Source: JACCTU01 sp963737405 (GTDB lineage: Bacteria; Actinomycetota; Thermoleophilia; Gaiellales; Gaiellaceae). Taken from it: a stretch of 64,000 nucleotides of DNA. Shown here piece after piece: positions 1-8,058 of the stretch (position 1 is the stretch's first letter; every line of letters starts with the position of its first letter). The position numbers and the translations under genes are program-made. The notes below the pieces were generated by a model, which was given only the letters and a program-made list of their open reading frames with translations, did no database searches and was not told the DNA's origin. The stretch spans positions 62,001-126,000 of the forward strand of contig CAVTSL010000004.1 in assembly GCA_963737405.1 (NCBI GenBank). The letters run 5' to 3'.

Positions 1-1
1 C

Positions 2-1378
2 GAACATGCGTCGAAGGTGTACCGGGTCGCCGAGGAGCGCGGTCTCGACCCGAAGGCGTTCGTCGACCAGATCGTCGAGGAGAACTGGCGGCCGCTGCCG
101 GGGCGGGTCGGCGCCGAGCCCGACTTCTTCATCAGGACGACTGACGAGGAGCACAAACGGTTCGTCCAGGAGTTCATCGAGCGGATCCGGGAGAACGGGC
201 ACATCTACGAGGGCACGTACTCGGGCCTCTATTGCGTCGGGCACGAGACGTTCATCTCCGAAGACGAGCTCGTCGACGGCAAGTGTCCGCAGCACGGGAC
301 GGTCCCGGAGTACATCGAGGAGCAGAACTGGTTCTTCCGGCTCTCCACGTTCCAGCAGTCCCTGCTCGACCTGTACGACGAGCGGCCGGACTTCGTGCTG
401 CCGCGCCACCGCTACAACGAGGCGCGAAGCCTGATCGAGGCCGGGCTCGAGGACTTCAGCCTCAGCCGCCAGGGCCAGCCGTGGGGCGTGCCGATCCCGT
501 GGGATCCCGAGCAGGTGACCTGGGTCTGGGTCGACGCGCTCATCAACTACGTGAGCGCGCTGACGTACGCGCAGCCCGGCGAAGACCTGCGCGACGTCTA
601 CTGGCCCGAGGTCCGCCATCTCATCGGCAAGGACATCCTGCGTCTGCACTGCGTGCTCTGGCCCGCGCTGCTCCTCGCGGCCGGTTACTCGGTGCCGAAG
701 CAGATCTTCGTCCACGGCTACCTCACGCTCGACGATCGCAAGATCTCGAAGTCGCTCGGGAACGTGATCGACCCGCTCGACCTGACGAGCGTGTACGGCG
801 TGGATGCGGTCCGCTTCTGGGCCGCCCGCGCAGTCCCGTTCGGCCAGGACGGCGCCGTCTCGATCGAGTCCGTCCACGAGCGCTACGAGCGCGAGCTCGG
901 CAACGACCTCGGCAACCTGCTCTCGCGGACGACGGCGATGGTGTCCCGCTACCGGGACGGACGGGTCCCCGACGGGCGAAGCCGGCTCGAGCCCGAACTG
1001 CTCGACGGGCTCCGTGCGACCGTCGTCGAACGCATCGACGTGTTCGACATCACGGGCGCGCTCGACGCGATCTGGGAGGTCGTCCGGACGCTGAACAAGT
1101 TCGTCACCGACAGGAAGCCGTGGGAGCTCGCGAAGGACGACGCGAACGCCGCCGAGCTCGACGACGTGCTGTACACCCTTGTCGACGGCCTGCGTGCGGT
1201 CGCGGTGGCGGTCGCCGCGTACCTGCCCGAGACGTCGCCGCGCATTCTCGAGGCGCTCGGCCAGAGCGACGATCTCGCGTGGGAGAACGTCGCGGCGGGG
1301 AAGACGGTCCCGGCCGACGGGATCGAGCCGGCGCAGCCGCTCTTCCCCCGCATCGAGGCACCGGCCACCGCGGCGTGA
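2..1378 (+). CDS. metG: Methionyl-tRNA synthetase, 5' end missing
   Basis: This class I synthetase charges tRNA-Met. The visible 458 residues begin inside the nucleotide-binding core (EHASKVYRVAEERG); the HIGH motif lies off the window. A KMSKS-type loop is present (DRKISKSLGN, near residue 250), and the knuckle YCVGHETF...GKCPQHG keeps a Cys/His metal site. The C-terminal half is the helical anticodon-binding domain (FVTDRKPWELAKD). There is no appended tRNA-binding OB domain after it. The stop overlaps the tatD GTG, so metG probably heads an operon through ispE. Confidence 0.95.
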   Translation, partial: EHASKVYRVAEERGLDPKAFVDQIVEENWRPLPGRVGAEPDFFIRTTDEEHKRFVQEFIERIRENGHIYEGTYSGLYCVGHETFISEDELVDGKCPQHGTVPEYIEEQNWFFRLSTFQQSLLDLYDERPDFVLPRHRYNEARSLIEAGLEDFSLSRQGQPWGVPIPWDPEQVTWVWVDALINYVSALTYAQPGEDLRDVYWPEVRHLIGKDILRLHCVLWPALLLAAGYSVPKQIFVHGYLTLDDRKISKSLGNVIDPLDLTSVYGVDAVRFWAARAVPFGQDGAVSIESVHERYERELGNDLGNLLSRTTAMVSRYRDGRVPDGRSRLEPELLDGLRATVVERIDVFDITGALDAIWEVVRTLNKFVTDRKPWELAKDDANAAELDDVLYTLVDGLRAVAVAVAAYLPETSPRILEALGQSDDLAWENVAAGKTVPADGIEPAQPLFPRIEAPATAA

Positions 1379-2115
1379 TCGACACGCACGCGCACCTCGA
1401 CGCGTGCCCCGACCCGCCGGAGGAGCTCGTGCGTCGCGCGCGCGATGCGGGAGTCCGCAGGATCCTCACCGTCGGCACGACGATCGAGGGCGGCCGCACC
1501 GCACTCTCCCTCGCCGAGGCGCACGACGGGGTCTTCGCGATCGTCGGAATCCATCCCCACGAGGCGGGCTCGGCCGACGGCGTCGACGGACTGCGCACGC
1601 TGCTCGAGCACGAGCGAGCGGTCGGCGTGGGGGAGACCGGGCTCGACTTCTACCGCGACTACGCGCCGCGCGACCGGCAGCGCGCGCTCTTCGCGCAGCA
1701 CCTCGAGCTCGCGCGGGAGCTCCGCAAGCCGGTGGTGATCCACAACCGCGCGGCGGACGAGGAAGTCCTCGCGCAGCTCGCGTCCTTCGACGGCGACGTC
1801 GTGCTCCACTGCTTCTCCTATCCGGGTGCGCTCGCGACCGCCCTCGACCGCGGCTACTACGTCTCGTTCGCCGGCAACGTCACGTACAGGAACGCCGCAG
1901 AGCTCCGCGTCGCGGCATCGCAGGTCCCACGCGAGCGCATCCTCGCCGAGACCGACTGTCCGTACCTCTCGCCCGAGCCGCGCCGCGGCCGACCGAACGA
2001 GCCCGCGAACGTCGTGCACACGCTCGACGCGCTCGCGCGGGCCCGCGGCGAGGACCGCGACGAGCTCGCGACGCAGATCGAGACGAACGCCACGCGTGCG
2101 TTCGGCCTGCCGTGA
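1375..2115 (+). CDS. tatD: TatD family metal-dependent deoxyribonuclease
   Basis: The 246-residue product is an amidohydrolase-fold TIM-barrel hydrolase of the TatD/YcfH family, cytoplasmic and linked to 3'-5' DNA or D-aminoacyl-tRNA processing. The metal ligands are in place: the N-terminal HAHLD, the Glu of GETGLDFYRD, HNRA, LHCFSY and the ETDCPYLSPEP motif near the C-terminus. The GTG start shares GTGA with the metG stop. The order metG-tatD-rsmA-ispE is a classic conserved string, which supports both identity and start. Confidence 0.93.
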   Translation: MIDTHAHLDACPDPPEELVRRARDAGVRRILTVGTTIEGGRTALSLAEAHDGVFAIVGIHPHEAGSADGVDGLRTLLEHERAVGVGETGLDFYRDYAPRDRQRALFAQHLELARELRKPVVIHNRAADEEVLAQLASFDGDVVLHCFSYPGALATALDRGYYVSFAGNVTYRNAAELRVAASQVPRERILAETDCPYLSPEPRRGRPNEPANVVHTLDALARARGEDRDELATQIETNATRAFGLP

Positions 2116-2886
2116 ACGTCACACCGAAGAAGGAGCTCGGCCAGCACTTCCTGGTCGACGAGAACATCCTCGGCGTGATCGGTCGGCTCGCGGAGCTCGA
2201 GCCGGACGACGTCGTGCTCGAGATCGGCCCGGGGCTCGGCGTCCTGACGACGTACCTGGCCGACCGAAGCGCGGTCGTTCACACCGTCGAGCTCGACCGC
2301 AGCCTCGAGCCGACGCTCCGCGAGGCGCTCGGCGACCGGGACAACGTCCACGTCGAGTTCGGTGACGCGCTCCAGTTCGACTACTCGTCGCTCGACCCAC
2401 CCCCGCGCAAGCTCGTCGCGAACCTGCCCTACAACGTGGCGACGCCGCTCGTCGCGGAGAGCGTGAGAAGGCTGCCCGAGATCGAGCAGTGGACGGTGAT
2501 GGTCCAACGTGAAGTCGCAGACCGCTTCTTCGCGTCCCCCGGGACGAAGGCGTACGGCGGCGTCTCGGTCCTCGCTGCAGCTCGCGACCGAGCGCACCGG
2601 CTTCCACCCGGTGTCGCGCAACGTGTTCCGCCCGCGTCCGAACGTCGACTCCGCGCTCGTCGCGTTCCGACGCACGTCGATGCCCGAGGACTTCGAGCGG
2701 ATCGCGCAGGTCGTCGGCGCAGCGTTCGCGCACCGGCGCAAGACGCTTCCGAACTCGCTCGAGCTCGCCGGGCTCGCGTCGCGCGACGAGGCAGCGCGGG
2801 CGCTCGAGCTCATCGGACGCGAGCCGAACGTCCGCGCGGAAGCGCTCGCGCCCGACGAGTTCGTCTCGCTCGCGCGCGCACTGTGA
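2112..2886 (+). CDS. rsmA: 16S rRNA adenine dimethyltransferase, read across a one-base frameshift
   Basis: RsmA/KsgA dimethylates two adenines in helix 45 of 16S rRNA. The first part carries KKELGQHFLVDENI, the SAM motif EIGPGLGVLTTYL and the catalytic NLPYNVATPL. Near 2574 the reading frame moves by one base: after YGGVSVL the homologous sequence (LQLATERTGFHPVSRNVFRP) continues in the next frame to the stop at 2886. One surplus G in gtcctcgctgcag explains it. An essential-type gene with both halves intact is more likely mis-assembled than dead. The GTG start overlaps the tatD stop. Confidence 0.88.
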
Positions 2887-3701
2887 GCAGGGCGCCCGCG
2901 ACGGCGAAGCTCAACCTCGCGCTCGTCGTCGGGCCGCCGCGCGACGACGGCAAGCACGAGGTCACGACGGTCCTGCAGCGCCTCGCGCTCGCGGACCGCG
3001 TCGACATCCGGCCCGGCCAGGGCCTCACCGTCGAGGGCTTCGCCGACGACACGCTCGTCCGATCCGCCCTCACCGCCCTCGCCATCGAGGCAAACGTCCG
3101 CCCGCGCTGGCTGGCGCGGATCACGAAGCGCATCCCCGTCGCGTCCGGCCTCGGCGGCGGGAGCTCCGACGCCGCGACCGCGCTCCGCCTGGCGAACGAC
3201 ACGCTCGACGACCCGCTGCCGCGCGAGCGCCTGCACGAGCTCGCGCGGAGCCTCGGCGCCGACGTTCCCTTCTTCCTCGCGCAGGGACCGCAGCTCGGAG
3301 AAGGCGAAGGCGCGAGCCTCCGCCCGCTCGAGCTCCCGCAGGACTACTTCGTGCTCCTCGTCGCGCCGACCGACGGGCGCAAGCGCTCGACGGAGGACGT
3401 GTACCGAGCCTTCGACGCGAAGACCGGCGCCGACGGCTACGACGAGCGCCGCGCGGCGCTGCTCGACGCGCTCGCGCAGGTGCAGCGGCCGCGAGACCTC
3501 GCCGCGCTCCCCCCGAACGACCTCGCGTCGTCGCCGCTCGCCGACGAGCTGCGGGCGCTCGGCGCGTTCCGCGCCGACGTCACGGGCGCCGGACCGACGG
3601 TCTACGGCCTCTTCCACCACCGCGACCGTGCCGAGGCGGCACGCAAGCAACTACGCCGCCGCGGCCGAACCTGGCTGACGGCGCCTGCTTGGTACGGTTG
3701 A
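2883..3701 (+). CDS. ispE: 4-diphosphocytidyl-2-C-methyl-D-erythritol kinase
   Basis: IspE is a GHMP kinase that phosphorylates CDP-ME in the non-mevalonate isoprenoid pathway. The 272-residue product opens with APATAKLNLAL, has the glycine-rich ATP loop PVASGLGGGSSDAA around residues 80-95, and ends with the GHMP C-terminal segment ADVTGAGPTVYGLF. The GTG start shares GTGA with the rsmA stop, which ties it to the same transcript. It is slightly shorter than the enterobacterial enzyme. Confidence 0.92.
   Translation: MSRAPATAKLNLALVVGPPRDDGKHEVTTVLQRLALADRVDIRPGQGLTVEGFADDTLVRSALTALAIEANVRPRWLARITKRIPVASGLGGGSSDAATALRLANDTLDDPLPRERLHELARSLGADVPFFLAQGPQLGEGEGASLRPLELPQDYFVLLVAPTDGRKRSTEDVYRAFDAKTGADGYDERRAALLDALAQVQRPRDLAALPPNDLASSPLADELRALGAFRADVTGAGPTVYGLFHHRDRAEAARKQLRRRGRTWLTAPAWYG
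3693..3698 (+). promoter_or_regulatory. -10 box TACGGT
   Basis: TACGGT matches TANNNT and ends 6 nt before the ATG at 3705, so transcription would begin at or next to the start codon. It lies inside the last codons of ispE. No -35 is obvious. Confidence 0.4.
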
Positions 3702-3704
3702 CGC

Positions 3705-4055
3705 ATGGTGCTCGTCGTCGAACACGGCTCGAGCCGGAGCGGCCGCTGGCTCCGCCGCAACCGCATCCGGATCGCGCTCTGGATCGCCGTCGTCGAGGCG
3801 GCGCTCGTCATCTTCCACGTCGTCCCGCGCTGGCCGTCCTTCTTCCTCGCGCTCGCGCTGCTCGCCTTCTACTTCTTCGTCGGGCGGAACCTCCGCAGCG
3901 ACACGATCCGCGAGGCGTCCTGGATCGCCGCCGTCTCGCAGCTCCTGATCGTCGCCCTGCCGGCGATCCTCGCGCTGCTGACGTTCGCCGCGATCGTCCT
4001 GCTCGCGATCCTCGCGTTCCTCGCGCTCGCGTTTCTCTTCCTCGACCGGCGCTAG
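3705..4055 (+). CDS. Small integral membrane protein of unknown function
   Basis: A 116-residue protein with a basic N-terminus (SRSGRWLRRNRIRIAL) and about four hydrophobic stretches (near 24-45, 46-60, 75-95 and 95-112). No family is recognised. It follows ispE by 3 nt but has its own -10-like TACGGT, and it lies just before tRNA-Gln. Role unknown. Confidence 0.7.
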   Translation: MVLVVEHGSSRSGRWLRRNRIRIALWIAVVEAALVIFHVVPRWPSFFLALALLAFYFFVGRNLRSDTIREASWIAAVSQLLIVALPAILALLTFAAIVLLAILAFLALAFLFLDRR

Positions 4056-4058
4056 ACT
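4053..4058 (+). promoter_or_regulatory. -10 box TAGACT upstream of tRNA-Gln
   Basis: TAGACT overlaps the stop codon of the upstream gene and sits 15 nt before the mature 5' end of the tRNA. The same hexamer precedes the ferredoxin, the M20 peptidase and the minus-strand gene at 21913. Confidence 0.4.
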
Positions 4059-4073
4059 TCTGCTCCCCGACGA

Positions 4074-4147
4074 TGGGGCGTAGCCAAGCGGTAAGGCAGC
4101 GGGTTTTGGTCCCGCGATCCCAGGTTCGAATCCTGGCGCCCCAGCCA
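4074..4147 (+). tRNA. tRNA-Gln (anticodon UUG), CCA encoded
   Basis: The 7-bp acceptor stem pairs 4074-4080 (tggggcg) with 4137-4143 (cgcccca), followed by discriminator G and encoded CCA (4145-4147). The anticodon stem gcggg/cccgc encloses loop ttttggt, giving anticodon TTG at 4106-4108. The T arm ggttcgaatcc is canonical. Confidence 0.95.
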
Positions 4148-4155
4148 TCTCACAC

Positions 4156-5478
4156 ATGAGCTCCAACCTCGCAGCTGTCGTCATGGCCGGCGGTCTCGGC
4201 ACCCGGATGAAGTCCGCGGTCCCGAAGCACCTGCACCCGCTGCTCGGCAAGCGCGTCGTCGACTGGGTGCTCGACACCGCCCGTGAGAGCGGCGCCGACC
4301 GCGTGGTGGTGGTGGCCTCGCCGGACACGCGGGACGCGTACGACGGTGTCGAGGTCGCGGTCCAGGAGCAGCCGCGCGGCACGGGCGACGCGGTCGCGAG
4401 CGCCCAACCGGCGCTCGAGAACTTCGACGGCGACGTGCTCGTGCTCGACGCCGCCGCGCCGCTTCTCTCGCCCGAGCTCCTGCGCGAGTTCGTCGAGCAG
4501 CACCGCGCGGGCGGGGCGGACGTGACGATCCTCTCGATCGAGCCGGAGCAGCCGCTCCCCTACGGTCGGATCATCCGCGCCGACGACGGCAGCGTCACGG
4601 AGATCGTCGAGGAGCGCGACGCGACGCCCGAGCAAAAGGCGTTGCGCGAGCTGAACTCGTCGATCTACGTCTTCGACGCAAAGGCGCTGCGCGACGCGCT
4701 CGGCAAGCTCGACGCGCGGAACGCGCAGGGCGAGCTCTACCTGACCGACACGATCGCCCACATCGTCGCCGCCGGCGGACGCGCGCAGGCGTGGCGCTCG
4801 CACGACTCGCTCTCGCCGATCGGGATCAACAACCGCGTCGAGCTGGCGCAGGCGGCAGCGGCCCTCCGCGACCGCATCAACGAAGCGCACATGCTCGCGG
4901 GCGTGACCATCATCGACCCGCAGAGCGCGTGGATCGACGTGGGCGTCGAGCTCGAGCCGGACGTCGTCGTCCATCCGTTCACCGTGCTCCGGGGCCGGAC
5001 GACGGTCGCGTCGGGAGCCGAGATCGGGCCGCACGTCGTCGCGATCGACGCCGTGATCGGTGAGCGCGTGTCGATCGGACCCTTCTGTTACCTTCGCCCC
5101 GGCACCGTCCTCGACCCAGACGCCAAGGCAGGGACCTTCGTGGAGATCAAGAACTCGCGGATCGGAGCCGGGACGAAGATCCCACACCTCTCGTACATCG
5201 GGGACGCCGACATCGGCGAAGGCACGAACATCGCCGCGGGCAACATCACCGCCAACTTCCCGCACACGCCGGGCGAGCCGAAGGGCCGCACGACGATCGG
5301 GAGCAACGTCAGGACCGGGATCCACAATGGGTTCGTGGCACCAGTCGAGGTGGGGGACGACGCATGGATCGCGGCCGGATCGGTGATCACCAAGGATGTC
5401 CCCCCGGGTGCGCTCGGCGTCGCCCGGGCGCGGCAGGAGAACAAGGAGGGATATGCCCGTCGACAGCGCGACGACTGA
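4156..5478 (+). CDS. glmU: Bifunctional UDP-GlcNAc pyrophosphorylase / GlcN-1-P acetyltransferase
   Basis: GlmU makes UDP-N-acetylglucosamine for peptidoglycan. The 440-residue protein has the N-terminal nucleotidyltransferase loop (AGGLGTRMKS...PKHLHPLLGK) and a C-terminal left-handed beta-helix with acetyltransferase signatures (GPFCYLRPGT, VEIKNSRIG, NGFVAPVEVGDDAWIAAGSVI). One oddity is that the segment normally reading (G/A)DxPLL, whose Asp binds the catalytic metal, reads DAAAPLLS near residues 96-103. The end overlaps prs by 26 nt, and glmU-prs is a common conserved pair. Confidence 0.93.
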   Translation: MSSNLAAVVMAGGLGTRMKSAVPKHLHPLLGKRVVDWVLDTARESGADRVVVVASPDTRDAYDGVEVAVQEQPRGTGDAVASAQPALENFDGDVLVLDAAAPLLSPELLREFVEQHRAGGADVTILSIEPEQPLPYGRIIRADDGSVTEIVEERDATPEQKALRELNSSIYVFDAKALRDALGKLDARNAQGELYLTDTIAHIVAAGGRAQAWRSHDSLSPIGINNRVELAQAAAALRDRINEAHMLAGVTIIDPQSAWIDVGVELEPDVVVHPFTVLRGRTTVASGAEIGPHVVAIDAVIGERVSIGPFCYLRPGTVLDPDAKAGTFVEIKNSRIGAGTKIPHLSYIGDADIGEGTNIAAGNITANFPHTPGEPKGRTTIGSNVRTGIHNGFVAPVEVGDDAWIAAGSVITKDVPPGALGVARARQENKEGYARRQRDD

Positions 5479-6515
5479 GCTCTCCCTGCCGGGCCTCGAG
5501 GTGACCCCGACGGCGCCCGAGTCGAAGCCGAACCACTGGATCGAGCGCGGGCCGCAGAAGCGCCTGATGGTCTTCGCGGGCCGCTCGCATACCGATCTCG
5601 CGCAGCGGATCGCCGAGCACCTGGGCGTCGAGCTCGGCGATGTCGAGCTGAAGACGTTCGCGAACGACGAGACGTACGTGCGCTACTCGGAGTCGATCCG
5701 CGGCTCCGACGTCTTCATCGTCCAGACCGGCTCGGAGCCCGTCGACCGCAACCTGATGGAGCTCCTGCTGATGATTCAGGCGGCAAAGCTCGCGTCCGCG
5801 AAGCGCATCACCGCCGTCATCCCGTGGTTCCCGTACTCGCGCCAGGACCGGAAGGCGAAGCCGCGCGAGCCGATCTCCGGGCGCCTCGTCGCCGACATGC
5901 TCCAGCTCGCCGGCGCCGACCGCGTGCTGACGATGGACCTGCACGCGGGACAGATCCAGGGCTTCTTCACCGTCCCGGTCGACCACATGACGGCGCTGCC
6001 GCTCTTCGGGCGGCACTTCCGCGACCTCGGCTTCACGGGCGAGGGCGTCGTCTCGGTCGCGCCGGACGCGGGGCGCGCGAAGGTCGCGGTCCGCTTCGCC
6101 GAGATGCTCGAGGCGGACTTCGCCGTCATGCACAAGACGCGCCCGGCACACGACGCGGTCGCGGTCACCGAGATCACCGGTCGCGTCCGCGACAAGATCG
6201 CGATCGTCGGAGACGACGTCACGACGACCGGCAGCACGATCATCGCGGGCGCGCAGGCGCTCCGGGAGCACGGCGCGAGGGAGGTGTGGATCTTCGTCAC
6301 GCACGCGCTGCTGAACGCGGAAGGGCTCGAGCGCCTCGGGCAACGCCCCTGTCGCGGGCATCGTCGTCACCGACACGGTCCCGATCGACCCGCTCGCCCG
6401 CCCGGACAACCTGACCGTGCTTCCCGTGGCGGGACTGCTCGCGGAGACGATCATGAACGTGTTCGCCGACGACTCCGTTTCGGCGATCTTCGGCGGAGAC
6501 ACACAGCTCTTCTGA
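5453..6515 (+). CDS. prs: Ribose-phosphate pyrophosphokinase, read across a one-base frameshift
   Basis: Prs makes PRPP from ribose-5-phosphate and ATP. The ATG follows AAGGAGGG. After a roughly 35-residue N-terminal extension come LMVFAGRSHTDLAQRIAEHL, the FPYSRQDRK ATP loop, the metal-binding LTMDLHAGQIQGFF and the PRPP loop IVGDDVTTTGST. At 6338-6340 a third G in ctcgggcaacg breaks the frame. Removing it restores LGNAPVAGIVVTDT and the expected C-terminus ending IFGGDTQLF at 6513. A probable assembly insertion, since the gene is normally indispensable. Confidence 0.9.
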
Positions 6516-6685
6516 TGCCGTTCCGGATGCCGACTCTTCTCTACGGCGCGATCGGCCTCATCGTCGCGTTCCTGCAGGACTACTTCGACAACCTCGGCAC
6601 CGTCGCGCGCATCCTCACCGCGATCCTTGCCGTGCTGCTCTGGCCCTTGCTGCTCCTGGGCTTCGACGTCCGCGTTTTTCGGTAG
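6515..6685 (+). CDS. Small hydrophobic protein, 56 residues
   Basis: The ATG overlaps the prs stop (TGATG). The product has two hydrophobic stretches (TLLYGAIGLIVAFL and ILTAILAVLLWPLLLLGF) with QDYFDNLG between them, so it is probably membrane-embedded. Its TAG stop lies inside the left arm of the 14-bp hairpin at 6681-6713. No family recognised. Confidence 0.6.
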   Translation: MPFRMPTLLYGAIGLIVAFLQDYFDNLGTVARILTAILAVLLWPLLLLGFDVRVFR

Positions 6686-6713
6686 GGAGCGCCCACCGAG
6701 GGCGCTCCCTACC
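6681..6713 (+). terminator. Perfect 14-bp inverted repeat between prs unit and rplY
   Basis: Arms 6681-6694 (ggtagggagcgccc) and 6700-6713 (gggcgctccctacc) are exact reverse complements around the 5-nt loop accga. There is no T tract after it, so it is either a non-canonical terminator or a structured processing site. The stop codon of the upstream small gene is part of the stem. Confidence 0.6.
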
Positions 6714-6715
6714 GC

Positions 6716-6721
6716 TACACT
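6716..6721 (+). promoter_or_regulatory. -10 box TACACT upstream of rplY
   Basis: TACACT lies directly behind the hairpin and ends 11 nt before the ATG at 6733, giving a very short or absent leader. Confidence 0.4.
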
Positions 6722-6732
6722 CATCGGCCGCT

Positions 6733-7452
6733 ATGGCCGGTGAACGCATCCGCCTGGAAGTGATGGAACGCGACAGCGTGGGCTCGCGCGAGGCTCGGCG
6801 CATGCGCCGACAGGGTCTCGTGCCCGGCGTGCTCTACGGCCGCTCGGCCCCGCACGCGATCGCGGTGCCCGAGCGCGATCTCCGCCGCGCGCTGACGAGC
6901 GTCGGCGGCCTGAACGCGATCCTCGACGTGGTGCTCGAGGGGCAGAAGACGACGCATCCGTCGGTGCTCAAGCAGTACCAGCAGGATCCGATCAAGGGCC
7001 GGGTCATCCACATCGACCTCCAGGAAGTGCGGCTCGACCAGCCGATCCACGCGACGGTGCCGGTGCACCTCGTCGGCGGCGACGACGCACCGGGCGTCAA
7101 GGAGGGCGGCGTCCTCTCGCAGGTCGTGCGCGACGTCAACGTCGAGGCGCTGCCGATGGAGATCCCCGAGCACCTCGATCTCGATGTCAGCGGCATGCAG
7201 ATGAACGACTCGCTGCGCCTCGCCGACCTCCGCTCGCCCGAAGGGGTGACGCTGCTCGACGATCCCGACGGGACCGTGCTCGCGACGGTGACGATGCCGA
7301 CGCGCGAGGTCGAGCCCGAGCCCGAGGAAGTGCCCGAGGGCGAGGAAGGCGAGGAGGGCGCGGTCGCCGAGGGCGAGGAAGCAGCGGAGGGCGCCGCCGA
7401 GGCGCCTGCCGAAGGCGACGCCGCGGGCGACGCCGAGTCTTCGGAAGGCTGA
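6733..7452 (+). CDS. rplY: 50S ribosomal protein L25/general stress protein Ctc
   Basis: The 239-residue protein is the long, TL5/CTC-type L25 that binds 5S rRNA. The N-terminal L25 beta-barrel (RRMRRQGLVPGVLYG, residues 20-34) is followed by the CTC C-terminal domain (residues 95-195) and a strongly acidic tail of about 45 residues built of E/G/A (EEGEEGAVAEGEEAAEGA). The next gene is pth, with TGATG overlap; ctc-pth is a widespread neighbour pair. Confidence 0.93.
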   Translation: MAGERIRLEVMERDSVGSREARRMRRQGLVPGVLYGRSAPHAIAVPERDLRRALTSVGGLNAILDVVLEGQKTTHPSVLKQYQQDPIKGRVIHIDLQEVRLDQPIHATVPVHLVGGDDAPGVKEGGVLSQVVRDVNVEALPMEIPEHLDLDVSGMQMNDSLRLADLRSPEGVTLLDDPDGTVLATVTMPTREVEPEPEEVPEGEEGEEGAVAEGEEAAEGAAEAPAEGDAAGDAESSEG

Positions 7453-8045
7453 TGCGCCTGCTCAGGCGCGAGGATTCGTCCTCGTCGCTCGATCTGCTCG
7501 TCGTCGGGCTCGGCAATCCGGGGCGCGAGTACGCGAACACGCGCCACAACGCCGGCTGGATGGTCGTCGACGAGCTCGCGCGCCGGCTCGGGGCGGGCTT
7601 CCGCGGCAAGTTCTCGGGCCAGCTCGCCGAGACGCGCCTCGGCGACGCGCGCGTCGCGCTGCTGAAGCCGGAGACGTACATGAACCGCTCCGGGTCGTCG
7701 GTGCAGGCGGCGGCGCGGTTCTTCAAGGTCGAGCCCGAGCACGTGCTCGTCGTCCACGACGAGGGCGACTTCGACCTCGGTCGGCTACAGGCGCGCCTGG
7801 GGGGCGGGCTCGCCGGGCACAACGGCCTCCGCTCGATCGCGCAGTCGCTCGGGACGCAGGACTTCCTCCGCCTGCGGATCGGCGTCGGCCGCCCGGAGCG
7901 AGGCGATCCGCGGCCGCTCGCGGACTACGTCCTCTCGAACTTCGAGCCGCACGACGACGCCGAGGCGATCGTCGGACGGGCCGCCGACGCGGTCGAGACG
8001 ATCGTCGGCGAGGGTCTCGAGGCCGCGCAACGCCGCTACCACTAG
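7452..8045 (+). CDS. pth: Peptidyl-tRNA hydrolase
   Basis: Pth releases peptides from prematurely dropped peptidyl-tRNA. The 197-residue sequence shows LLVVGLGNPGREYANTRHNAGW with the catalytic His, LKPETYMNRSG, VHDEGDFDLGRLQARLGGGLAGHNGLRSI and the substrate loop. A 13-residue N-terminal extension (MRLLRREDSSSSL) precedes the core. It follows rplY with overlapping stop and start, and the product is cytoplasmic. Confidence 0.95.
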   Translation: MRLLRREDSSSSLDLLVVGLGNPGREYANTRHNAGWMVVDELARRLGAGFRGKFSGQLAETRLGDARVALLKPETYMNRSGSSVQAAARFFKVEPEHVLVVHDEGDFDLGRLQARLGGGLAGHNGLRSIAQSLGTQDFLRLRIGVGRPERGDPRPLADYVLSNFEPHDDAEAIVGRAADAVETIVGEGLEAAQRRYH

Positions 8046-8058
8046 CTACAACTCGCGC

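Noticed and set aside
2112..2886. rsmA as a true pseudogene
   Set aside because: Both halves keep conserved motifs and only one base separates them; the same defect affects other indispensable genes here.
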